Assembly: GCA_022605955.1 (NCBI GenBank)
Contig: JAKCOZ010000011.1
Location: forward strand, 9,057,990 to 9,121,989
Direction: 5' to 3'
DNA: 64,000 bases
Origin: Rallus limicola
Taxonomy: Eukaryota; Chordata; Aves; Gruiformes; Rallidae
Shown piece by piece: positions 34,630-44,990 of the stretch. The notes under the pieces are model-generated. The model saw nothing but the letters and a program-made list of their open reading frames with translations. It was not told where the DNA came from and did not search any database. Positions within the stretch are counted from its first letter, which is position 1. The number at the start of each line of letters is the position of its first letter. A program made the position numbers and the translations under genes.

Positions 34630-34825
34630 TACCTTGCCTTATGTTTCTAAAAACATTAATGAGGGACAGGCTGTGATGACAACACTACTAAGCATCCTGG
34701 TAAAACTGGGTTTACCCAGTTTTTACATTTCCCTTGGCATCTGCTTATGACTACTGTGGGAGGTAGCATATTGGGCTGTATGGACCTTGGATTTGACCAA
34801 CTGTGACTATTCTTATGTTCTTCCC
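34630..34825 (+). mobile_element. Ancient CR1 (CR1-L-like) 3' end, plus strand
   Basis: The end reads 'CATATTGGGCTGTATGGACC', 'TTGGATTTGACCAACTGTGA' and 'CTATTCTTATGTTCTTCC'. This corresponds to the CR1 3' consensus 'GGGCTAGATGGACC...TCTGACCCAGTATGGC..TTCTTATGTTCTT' known from crocodiles, turtles and birds. The upstream portion is more diverged and includes a 12-bp hairpin (GTAAAACTGGGT ... ACCCAGTTTTTAC, 34,700-34,726). The divergence implies an old insertion, well before the other CR1 copies here. No coding remains. Confidence 0.7.
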
Positions 34826-37800
34826 TACTTTCATTATTCTGCTGAAAATCTGATCACATTCTCTCTGCACATTTTCTCATTTGTTACTTAATTAGAAATT
34901 GCTTCCAACTTCCAGGAAACATTTATTTCTACTCCTAGTCTGTAAATGAACACGTTAGGGTGCTTAGCTCAGTTTGAGATTAAGAAATCTAAATTTGGAT
35001 ATCTAGCATAGATGTCTACTGTTACACTAGGTGTCTACGATCTTGTTACAATCAATGAAGACCTAGTCAATACAGATCATAGAAACTTTCCAGCAATCTG
35101 GTCTTTATAGATTGCATTGATTACATCTCCATTAATGATAATGGGAGCTTATATAATGATCTTCATTCAGTTTCCTAAGCAGGTGTCTAATGCCATTTGA
35201 GATGCACTACTGTAATCCCTCATAGTTCATTGCTGCTTCAAAAGGATACACATCTCCTCCAGCAGGTCCTTTGTCAGATCTATGATCCCATTTGTGGGTG
35301 TCTTGAATAAACTACATGGTTTGAAAAAGGCATTGCACACCTGTGTTTAGGGAGTACAATCGAGCCTGTTGTGCATAGATGGACGCTTGAATTTAGCATG
35401 ATAATGAGAATCTCACCACAAATTTTATTGCCTATAGGCTGGTTTTGCTGCTAACAATTCAGTAGGGCTCCTTAATGTGAAGTGAAAAATATACCAGGCT
35501 TTCCCGGGAGCTGAATGAAATCTGAAATTTCATTTTCTCAGTTCTTTGAGTGTCTGCAGTTCTGTCATAGTAGGAGAGTGATAATGAAGATAACTGAAAA
35601 ATGAAGACTAAGAAGGACTTGGCGCATATGTTGTCTTGCTGCTTCATTTAACTGTTTGGTTTTTCATGTATTATGTTTGCCTGGGGGTTTTAACTGACAG
35701 GGCAAGCAATGATTCTCATACTTTTAGATTTTCCCCAAACACTAGATGTGGAAGCCTTTTGAGTAAATGTATGTGTTCAAGACCATAATAATTAACATGT
35801 TACCCTTCAGCAGAAGACTGCCTAAAGCACTGTGCTGACAACAAGCCAGGTATTCAAATGTAAGTGAAAGTCCAGTAGCGGCAACCTCAACATTCAGGAA
35901 ATGGGAATCAGGAACCCTGAAATCCTGTTATAGAATCAAGTATTTTATTACATAGTTTCTTGTCCAGCATCTGCACTGCACACCTCTGCCACATTTGCAG
36001 GCTTCTCTGCAGACAGAAAATTGAAACTGAATCATTCAGACACACACAGCAGAAAGGAAACTGAGTTTCCACATTCCTGATTTCTATAGGAATGGAGGAT
36101 TTAGGTTAAAAAAAGACAATTGCTATGAATATTACATTAAATTTCCAGGATCTCATGACAACTCCAGTCACTTGGCTCTGTCCTGGAGAATAGAAATGAG
36201 TATTCATTCCAGCTAAAGCCTCTGGAATGGAGTGTCTGACTTCAGTAGTCTGGCTAAGTAATTTTGATGCTCAATTGTAGTGTACATCACACATTTTGTC
36301 TCCCAGCTGATAAATGTAGACACTAAAAAAGAATTTCCCTATGAAGCCAAAGAACTTCATGCAAATACAACCTCACTTATGAATGGGACTTTACGAATGG
36401 AACCTGAAGAATTAACAAATAGAACAGGTTTTGCTTTTCACTGACTTTGGAAAAAAAACCATGTACTTATTAGGAAGTTGTTAACAGACATTGGGAAAGC
36501 TATCCCAAACTTTCTGAATGCATCTGAGCCCAGAGAATTTTCCCTAAGGGGAAGAAAAGTTAATGGATAGGGAGATGAGCTGCATTTTGTAGTTCATCTT
36601 ACTGCGGAACAGAAGGAGGAGGGAAGAGACCTTCATAGATGGCAATGGCCTCAAGATAAGAAATCAGGCATTAATAGCAGCAGTTTCAGAAAGAGTACAG
36701 GTTTACTTACCTGAAAAGTAGAAGAGGTTTTGTCAAGTGCAAAAGCCAAAGATTTTGCTGCTCTCACACCAGCCAGGCAGTTTTGCTTTTTTTTTTTTTT
36801 GTCTTTCTTTCTTTTACTCTGAAAAATGACCTTTCAGTCCAAATAAAAAAGGGCAAATTTCCACCTTAAAGTCTATTTGCCTTACAGATGTCTAATTCTC
36901 CATAACCCCTTTAAAATGAAAATGCTTCCTTAATGAAAACTAAAAGGCAACAAAAGTAGTACTAGATACCTATAGGATTGATCCCTTGTTGTGGAGAGAG
37001 ATAAGTCAAGGTACACATTCAGATGAATAAGGTGAGTCCATGTAATAATCTTCCTCTTCGTATTGGATCATCACAATATTTCAGACTAAGCTGTATCCTG
37101 CTGGTGGGAATGAAACTACCTGTTGAATGATGAAACAAAAACATAGAAATATCTGCAGAGAGGGATTGCTCAGCCAACTCTGCCTCTGACAAGTCCAGTG
37201 CCAGCTGTTTCCACCAAGAAGCCAGACGAATGATAGCCAGAAGCAAGTTTTCCTCAGGACAGATTTCTACTTACCTCATAGTAGTCAAAGACTGTGAACA
37301 GATGACTCAGGATTTAAACTACACCAAAACTTGCATTTATTATTTTAATAAATTATAAGAAAAATCTGAGTTAGAGTAGGAGAGCAAATATTATGCATTT
37401 TTCTGCCCTTCCATGTAGAAGAAGTCAAGCTGTGCTGCACGGTGACAGAGAGGACCACATTAATTGGTCCTGTCAGAAGCAAGTAGCTAGTCATTAAGAG
37501 CTGGGGCACAGGGATCTATCTCGTCACATCATTTTCTTGATGTAAAGGACTGGCACACCTTAAGCATCCTAGTTCACTGTGCTGCCAGTTTTGGGACGGA
37601 CTATTGACTGTAACTCTGACTGTAACTCTGACTATTGACTCTGTAACTCTAGATGAAATGTCCATTCCTGCTAAGCTCTTAATCTCAATGTGGATATGGC
37701 CATTTCAGCAATGTACTTGTGACAGTAGTATAGACAGGAGGATGTGATGTCTTCATCAGCAGCAGACAATATTTCTGGCAACTGCTGATCAGTGTGGATT

Positions 37801-38294
37801 TGTGATGGAAAACATAGGGAGAGGACTGTTGGAAATAGTTGCTACAAACTCTCTTGTGGGTTTAAAAGCACAGGCCAAGAAGAGTGTTAATAGAAAATGA
37901 AGTATAATCAGAACAGAAAAGGAAGTAAGTAAAGCAGTCAGTCTTTTCAGAGACTTCTGTGCATTCATTCCATTTTTTTAACTAGCTAAGGGAGAAAACA
38001 TGGCACATGTTGCAAAATGGACCTTTTGCAAATAGCAAAGCATTAATATCAATTTAAATCTCCTTAACAAGCTGTATCCCCAGTGTTTTTTCCAAAGATA
38101 TATCTGAGGGGCTCACTCTGAAACCCTTGCATTGATGACTTGGGTCTCCTCCTTCCAGGAGTTCACAGCCCCTTAGTAAAACATAAGGGAGAATATGATA
38201 AACAGTCCTTGCTTTGGCCCAGCAGGACCTCATCTCTACTGTTGAACCGAGGTTGCATCTGTTCCCATAAGATGACTAACTGGGCTCTGTGGGG
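34826..38294. other. No gene seen; short repeats
   Basis: Unique AT-rich DNA. Contents are a T/TTTC tract at 36,787-36,815 and a short tandem repeat at 37,600-37,650. A donor-like CTATGAG/GTAAGT on the minus strand near 37,276-37,265 follows a short open frame readable as FTVFDYYE. An in-frame stop lies just upstream and no acceptor is convincing, so it is not called. Confidence 0.4.
37600..37650 (+). repeat. Short tandem repeat of CTATTGACTGTAACTCTGA units
   Basis: Units at 37,601-37,619, 37,620-37,631 (partial) and 37,632-37,650 share TGTAACTCT and CTATTGACT. Confidence 0.8.
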
Positions 38295-38832
38295 AAGCAC
38301 TGTGAGACCTCACGCGGAATATTTTGTCCAGTTCTGGGCACCTCAGTTCAAGAAGGACATAGAACTCCTTGAAAAAGTCTAGCACAGGGCTACCAAGGCG
38401 ATTAAGGGAATGGAACGCCTTCCTTATGAGGAGAGGCTGAGGGAACTGGTCTTCTTTAGCATGGAGAAGAGGAAACTGAAGGGTGACCTCATCAATGTAT
38501 ATAAATATGCAAAGGGTAAGAGTCAGGAGGATGGAGCCAGGCTTTTCTCAGTGGTGACCAGCGATAGGACAATGTGCAGCAGGTACAAGCTGAAGCACAA
38601 GAGGTTCCATGTGATCATAAGGAGGAACTTTTTTACTGTGAGGCTGACGGAGCACTGGGACAGGCTGCCCAGAATGGTTGTGGAGTCTCCTTCTCTGGAG
38701 ACATTCAAACCCTGCCTGGATGCATTCCTGTGTGATCTAGTCTAGGTGATCATGCTCTGGCATATCTCTGGACTAGATCATCTTTTGAGGTCCCTTCCAA
38801 CTCCTAACATTCTGTGATTCTGTGATTCTGTC
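38295..38832 (+). mobile_element. CR1 LINE (CR1-Y-like) ORF2 C-terminus and 3' end, plus strand
   Basis: The coding part reads RPHAEYFVQFWAPQFKKDIE, then one in-frame TAG (38,380-38,382). It is open again from 38,410 (MERLPYEERLREL) to the natural stop at 38,743-38,745, through 'FSMEKRKLKGDLINVYKY' and 'LTEHWDRLPRMVVESPSLE'. The 3' UTR follows ('GGACTAGATCATCTTTTGAG', 'GTCCCTTCCAACTCC'), ending in two ATTCTGTG units at 38,811-38,830. Apart from the single stop the last 150 codons are intact, so this is one of the younger copies here. It is 5'-truncated near 38,295 and lacks the reverse-transcriptase core and endonuclease. Confidence 0.92.
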
Positions 38833-40763
38833 ACTATCGCACTGTGGGATGAATCCTTCCAGAAATTGTGAGCCTAGCTGGTTCAAACAGGAACCGTCTC
38901 TTGAGTTTGAACGCAAGCCTGTTCTTGTGGAAACATTGTAACTGCATATAGTAACACATTAATTTGTACATAATGAGGAGGAAGGGGCAGGTAATTAATT
39001 AGCTAGTGACTATAAATAGTCTGCAGGTTAGCCAAAAGGAAACCGTGGGAAGTCATGACTCTAGGACTTTTTAAATTATTGTTTCATAGATGCTTTGACT
39101 TTCCTGGATTTCTGCTTGTTTCAAGCTGTTTATTTCAGCATTTCTTTTGAACACACTGAGAATTTTGTGCAAGTGAATGCATATGATCCACAGAGAGGAG
39201 CAATATATTCACATTGACAAGATTTCACCCACAAAGAGGAACTGTCTATTGTTTGACAAGTTTGCCCCACAGTGCCAGTATCTTTTTTGCTACACACTTT
39301 CGTGTGAGATCACTTTGTGAGGAAGAGATGGAGAGAGGCAATTCTGAAAAGTGATAAACTATGGCGTGATAATGACAGGAGAAAGTAGAGGAGTGGGTGG
39401 AGGAGGTTTTTTCACTCTTCAGACTTGAGAGGTCTCCTTTAAGGTGTGTACTGCTGTTGGATAAAGAGACAAACTTGCAGTGATGTGTCTGTCAGCACTG
39501 CTTAGCGTGAAGGAGCAAGGTAGAAATTGCACAAGAGTCTATTACTGTTGCCTTCCAGGTAGGCTGTAGAAAAGGAAGCGTGCAAAGGAAGAGCTGCAGT
39601 TTACAGTCACAGTTTGGCAGCTATTCCCAGCCTGTCTTTATGTATTTAAAATTCCTTTCAGTACAAACATATGAAGGATCGCTCTCTCCCCTGCCACTGT
39701 GACAGTTCGTATAAGGGGACAAGCAAAAAAAATTATCATAAATAAATTATATGTCCTGCTCTGTATCCTGTATCTGTTTTAATTTCTGGGTGTTTTATTT
39801 CCTCTCCTTTGTGCGTGCATGCACCTTGCAAAATTTTAAAATGTTATTTTTATTAAGAGAAAAATGTGGGAGTCAGTCTATAAACCTGGACTGTGTCCCT
39901 GTTAAGAACATGCTCCTTTCTGTTTTCTTGTTAACCCTGCCCTTCTTCCATCTGTTCCCATCGCTGTCAATAATGAATACACCCCTTTGCATTATTCCTA
40001 CACTCTTAGAAAGCTAGATCCTCTGAAGGTACAAATCACAGCCCCTCAGGAGAGCTGACCGTCTGCCTATGAAAGGGTGAAACTTTATGCATAATGGTAA
40101 CTTTCACTGGCTTTTAATGGTAACTTTTGCTACAGTCTAAGTAAAGACTACACTTTAGCTCCAAAAGAGGCAATTTCTGATGTTTAAATTGGGACACAGT
40201 GGCCAAGGCACTGTTGATTACCAGCTTTCTCTCTGTTGTTGCTGGAGGGGTAGCTTCCTACCCTCAGCCTACACACACTTCTCTTGGAAGGCCACAGGGG
40301 ATTAGAGATCGTGTCATTTCTTAGTGTGAATCGGAAGTGGTCTGGAAAGAAGAAAGAATCTTTGGTCATTGCCCCTCTTCTTTTGCTCATCAATGTCTGC
40401 TACAATCTGTCCTTTGGAGCACTTTGGGGAATTTTGTCATTGGCTCTGATAGGAGCCTGTTAGTACTTCATTAAGGCACTGATCAAGGTAAATATTTTTC
40501 ATTTACATTTTTATTTCTATTATGAATGACATATAAAATAATGTCATAGAATTAAACCATTTCTAATAAAATTAATAGGATTAGTATTATGTAATGCTTA
40601 TGGCAAGTATAAAATATTCAGTGGACTGGTTATTTTTTTGTGTTAATATATTCTGAATTTAGGAGGGTAAATAATTTTTTTTTAATGGATTAATTTGAAA
40701 GCCTTACTTTTTCATAGGGATACTTAAAAGAGTGGAGAAGATAATTAAATCCAGCTAATCGAG
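38833..40763. other. No gene seen
   Basis: Unique sequence. A short imperfect duplication (TTAATGGTAACTTT-type) lies at 40,092-40,128. The text at 40,185-40,480 is balanced and repeat-free, possibly a conserved element, but I cannot support a function. Confidence 0.35.
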
Positions 40764-40994
40764 TCATATCTGAATAAGCCTTAAACAGCAGGTATGAGGT
40801 GACTTGACTGGTGAGCAGTGTCTGGGTGATGCTATGATCCAATACCTTCCCTTTTTTGGCTCAATCTCACAATTTTCTTGACTGACTCTCACTATGGGAT
40901 ACTTGGCAAACAGATAATCTGGTTCAATGACCTGCTGTGAAGAAGGTGTGGCTTTGTATTTCTGCACCAGCTGGGTATTCAGCTGAGGGCAGCA
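40764..40994 (-). other. Candidate terminal exon, minus strand (unidentified)
   Basis: On the minus strand, GCATTATTTTGCTGCCCTCAG gives an acceptor with AG at about 40,996-40,995. The frame behind it starts LNTQLVQKYKATPSSQQVIE, continues PDYLFAKYPIVRVSQENCEI and ends at TGA (40,766-40,764), about 76 codons. Residue choice is varied and coding-like, with no low complexity. I do not recognise the family. The same DNA is not open over this length in the other minus-strand frames. Evidence is limited to reading frame, composition and acceptor. Confidence 0.22.
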
Positions 40995-41006
40995 AAATAA
41001 TGCCAA

Positions 41007-41317
41007 ACTGCTAGAATTTTTTCTAAATTGGTGAAAATATGGTGTTCAGGTTCTGTTCCAACCAAACATTTCTATGAGGAGCTAGAAGCCTATCTAGAAG
41101 GAGGGAATTTGCCTATTTAGTTAAATCATAAGGCTGTTCAGACTAATATAGAAATACATAATACATTGGAGCATCTCTTACAGCTAGCATCTCTTACACT
41201 CACGTTGTTTAGTTGTGCTCTGAAAGGGTCAAACTCTGCAGAAAAATGAACAGTGCCTTAAGTTTAGTGTTCTCAGAAAGAGATTTAGCTGCATTTCTTG
41301 ATTCTGGGTTATGGTTT
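41007..41317. other. No gene seen
   Basis: Unique sequence with a small tandem duplication (AGCATCTCTTACA, twice, about 41,171-41,200). Confidence 0.4.
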
Positions 41318-41390
41318 CTCACAGAATCACAGCATCATTTAGTTTGGAAGGGACCTCTTGAAAGCACCCAGTCCAGTTTACTTCTTTGAG
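41318..41390 (-). mobile_element. CR1 LINE 3' tip, minus strand
   Basis: TCACAGAATCACAGCATCAT is the CR1 terminal signature. It is followed by TTTGGAAGGGACCTCTTGAA and 'CCCAGTCCAGTTTA', the standard antisense 3' UTR. Similarity ends within about 70 bp, so this is an extremely 5'-truncated insertion. Confidence 0.85.
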
Positions 41391-42059
41391 GCTTAATTGC
41401 AGAGTTTCCTGGTGAGATGCATAGAGGAAATGTGCCAGGGCAAAACACCCCATCTTTACCTTGTTTTCCCCCTGAATTCTTGAAAAGACAATACACAGAT
41501 ATTTCTGGTTTTGACAGCATGGCTGTTATTACTGTAAATATGAGGGTGGGGGAGGTTGTCCTTTCATAATTTCATAACTTTCTGGGAAAGTGTTGAATTT
41601 GATTGCTTACAAGTTAAGACAACTTGTGATTCAGACTGAAACAGTAAGTATTCTTTAAATAATTTCCTAGGACTGTCTAAGGGGAAATAAAAGATGTCAT
41701 AGACCAGTTTTCTTCTCATCCAAAATAGTCAACTTCTGCCCTTCATATTTTGGAACAATAGAATTTGGGTCCTTTTGCTCCCATCCTTCCTGTGGTATTC
41801 AGGCAGGTCAAATACCAATCTATGATACAGCAACTGCATTTCTGGATTGCTATGTAGACATATGTTAAGAAACCCTAGGGTGCAATGAACCCTAACTGGA
41901 TGCAGAATCTAAATGCAGAAAGTTAATTTAAAACATATCCAGCTTTCTGCCTCAAAATAGAGACCAATTCTTCCATCAATTTATCATAATATTTTTAATA
42001 CTCTACTAGTTGAATACTTCAGAGTCTTTGAAGAAATTACACCTGCAACACTTTTCTAA

Positions 42060-42130
42060 GGTATGAAAACAGTATTATCCCCATTTCATAGGTAGGATAG
42101 CATGGCACAGATAAAGTAAAGGCTATATTT
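42060..42130 (-). mobile_element. MIR-like SINE relic
   Basis: 'CAGTATTATCCCCATTTCAT' followed by AGGTAGGATAGCATGGCACAG corresponds to the antisense of the MIR 3' core ('CTGTGCCTCAGTTTCCTCATCTGTAAAATGGGGATAATA'). It is short and diverged, as expected for an amniote-wide relic. Confidence 0.5.
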
Positions 42131-42499
42131 TTAGAGAGCTGGGCACATAAAGGAAGAGAACAGGTGCCAGGCTGAATATTCAGAAACAGCTAAGTAATAC
42201 CAAAATCCCATCAGGAGACTATTGTCATTATTAAATGCCTAAATACCTCTAAAATTCTGTCCCATAGCCACCGCGCCATATGCCAATATACTACAAGCAG
42301 GAATGGATCCTTTTTTAGAAGGCAGCTTTCCTTAATTGATCTGATACTTTCACTGCAAAATTGAAACAAATTAGTTTATCTGTTTTTAACTCCCTCTCAA
42401 CCCCCTTCCCTGAGCACTTTAAATGTCACTATTTCCACTGGAACTGAAGGTGTGCTGAATAGCATGTCCTGCACAGAAATATGATAATCTCTCTTCAAT

Positions 42500-42830
42500 G
42501 TTTGGCAACTAGTATCTATTAATTAAGAATCCATCATTTGTACTCTGTAATTATATTTATTAAACCCTAACTCATATCCTAACTATAATTAGTTCCTGCT
42601 AATTAATTTTATCAAATCCCTCTAGATTCATATCTTAAGTAAATATTGAGTAGCCCTACACTAATTATTTCAATCAACGTGGAGTGCATTTCAAATGACT
42701 GTGAATAGTTTATCTTAATTAAATTTAATATAAAATAAATGTTCTATATAATAAATTTGTAAATGTTAAGATTTTACGATAAAATAGAATAAAAGACTGA
42801 TATAATGTGAAATAGTAATTTACATGTTAG
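42500..42830. other. AT-rich block dense in TAATTA/ATTAAT words
   Basis: The block includes CTATTAATTAAGAATCC, TGTAATTATATTTATTAAAC, CTATAATTAGTTCC, GCTAATTAATTTTATC, CTAATTATTTCAATC and CTTAATTAAATTTAATATAA. This is an unusual density of homeodomain core sites. It could be a matrix-attachment-like or enhancer sequence, or simply composition. Confidence 0.3.
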
Positions 42831-44589
42831 ACCAGGTTAAATAAGGCATTTCTGTCTAAGTCAAAATTTTCACATAGGAAAGCGAAGACTTTTTTTTATC
42901 TGAGAAAAATGTGAAGAAGCATGGCTTAGTGCTATAATGATGTACCTTGAAAATTTTTCCATATCCCTTGAAGCATATGGAACTCCCTAGATTTTTTAAA
43001 AATATAATTTAATTTCAAAAAATGTGTGAAATTGGATAATGTTTATGAATTAACTAGCAAGTAAAGACAGGGCATGATAGTGGAACAGGAGCAGATATTT
43101 GGGTATGATGCAATGTTTTTGTCAGAAGGAACTGGAAGAAGCATCCTTAGCCACCAGTCCTGAGAGACAGACAATCTGTTTTATTACTTCGCTAATGACA
43201 ATTCAACTTGGTCTATACAGCAAATGAAATTAGGGTGTTAATTTGGGTTGCCTAAAGGAAAATGATTGATAATTAGGTAGCAACTTAGCATTCAGATGAT
43301 AGCCATGTTGGATGCAGGGGACTATCCTTAGCTGAAAGATAATGTGTTTCCTGTAGGACCTGTCTTTTATCTCCCAGCCATCTCCATCTGCAGATGTCTC
43401 AGATATCCAAAGGAATCCAAAATGCTCCTTCACTTAGGCTGCTGCATCCCAGTGGAAGTGTCTAGGGCAATCTAGTCTGCAAGCCAAGCTACTTACTGAA
43501 GTTAAGCTTTAAGATCTTTTATCAGTGCTTTCATCCAAGTGAGCTATGTGCTGTCTCTCCATTTATACATGAGGGTTACAAAACTTCTGAGATATTCCAG
43601 ATTTGTCCTGTTCCAGAAAGAGATAGGCAGCGGGGGATTAATCTCTCCTAATTGTAGAAATCCTTGCTGCACTTTCCATCCTTGTCTTCCCCTAAATGAA
43701 ACAGGCACTTTCATCTGCCCTATTTTAAATGACGACTATAATACAGGAAGAAGCACATCCTAGAAGTGTTTATTTATTTCTGCTGTCTCTAAGTGGAGGT
43801 GAGGGTGACAAGCTCAAATAGAAGCATTTCTAATGCAGATGCCTGCCTTTGATAAGATTACTCCTGCCTGGTGACACTGTGGAGGCTTCGAGCAATGTTG
43901 GGTAAAATAAGAATGTAAATAACTTGGGGTTTTGTATTGGATTTTGGCTTTTGTTTTGCCTTCCTGGAACTACAGCTTTCATAAAATTTTGTGACTGGGG
44001 AGAAGAGCCTGTATTATTTTTGAAGGATGACAGTTTGCTGTCGTGGGCTGTTACAGAAGTTGTAGTATTCAGTGACAAAAAAGATTTCAGCTCTGTAGCT
44101 GCAATGGGTTAGTCTTGATTTCAACTAGTGTAACATAGGTCAAGTGTATAAAGTAGCTTCCATCTGTGGATATTTGATTTTAATTAGCAAAGGATACAAA
44201 CTACCAGAAGTTAAATCCTAATCCAAGCAGGAATATGTGGCACTATGATTCAGATATATTACACTATCACATTTTAATCTTTCACTTCATAATTTACAGC
44301 GTCACCTCGTAATTGACAGTATTACAGTCACTTTGCTGCAGAGATCGTGACAGCATGGCACAGTTCTTGAAGTTTACAGAGAACCTCAACTACGTGTGTC
44401 TTTTTTTTTATTTTATTTCCTTTTCTAACTTTTATTTAAGCAGGTATGTCCATGCAAAATATTAGAACTATATTTAGCTATTACAGTCAGGGTTGTATTA
44501 CTCTGTGTATTGGTGTCAACATTTTCTTTTTGATATGTCATTTGATACCACTTTACCACTGCAAAGGTGCTTCTGGGAAAGATCTGCAG

Positions 44590-44990
44590 ATTTATAGGAA
44601 AGAGAGATCATTAGTTCAACTCTTTTGATCAAGACAGACTTGAGATTTCCTGCAGCTGCTTCTGTTTTGAGCTCAGTAACATGTGCTTGTATAAAATATT
44701 TATTTTCCAGGAAGATATGCAATCTTATTTTTGAAAGTATCAACAGATGGTGAGTCCACCTCCTCTCTCAATAGTTTGTTCCAGTGGTTTATCATTTATG
44801 CCATATGCTTAAAATTAATGCCACATTTCCCATCTGATTTTATCTGACTTCAGTACAGCTACATTCACTTCCTTGCCAGTCAGTTGTTTACCCATCCTCA
44901 GGTCTTTTGGGTCATTCAGGAAGAATCCATATTGTCCTTCACACATGAAGCATCTGAGCTGTGCCTTGTTGCCTGCAACCATCTTCTGCT
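44590..44990 (-). mobile_element. Ancient CR1/L3-like relic, minus strand
   Basis: Antisense similarity to old amniote CR1 runs through 'GGTGAGTCCACCTCCTCTCTC', 'AATAGTTTGTTCCAGTGGTTT' and 'GATTTTATCTGACTTCAGTAC'. This matches the consensus order 'GGAGAATCCACCAC...GTTGTTCCAATGGTTAAT...AATTTGTCTAGCTTCAACTTCCAGCC'. Frames are destroyed. The divergence places it with the 34.7-kb and 54.2-kb relics. Confidence 0.6.

Larger units (their letters stand above)
41391..44589. other. No gene seen; MIR-like relic and AT-rich block
   Basis: A MIR-like relic lies at 42,060-42,130 and a very AT-rich segment with many TAATTA words at 42,500-42,830. Otherwise this is unique DNA. Confidence 0.4.

Noticed and set aside
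36701..36790. Minus-strand TTTTCAG/GTAAGT as an exon boundary
   Set aside because: The acceptor-like and donor-like motifs overlap at one point, and the upstream sequence is closed by stops.
37019..37276. Minus-strand exon ending in CTATGAG/GTAAGT, with neighbouring open frame
   Set aside because: The donor is good, but an in-frame stop lies about 17 codons upstream and no acceptor fits. The adjacent frame lies beyond the donor and is not joined by a plausible intron.
42564..42582. Telomere-like CCCTAA
   Set aside because: It is a single copy with one imperfect echo. No tandem telomeric array is present.
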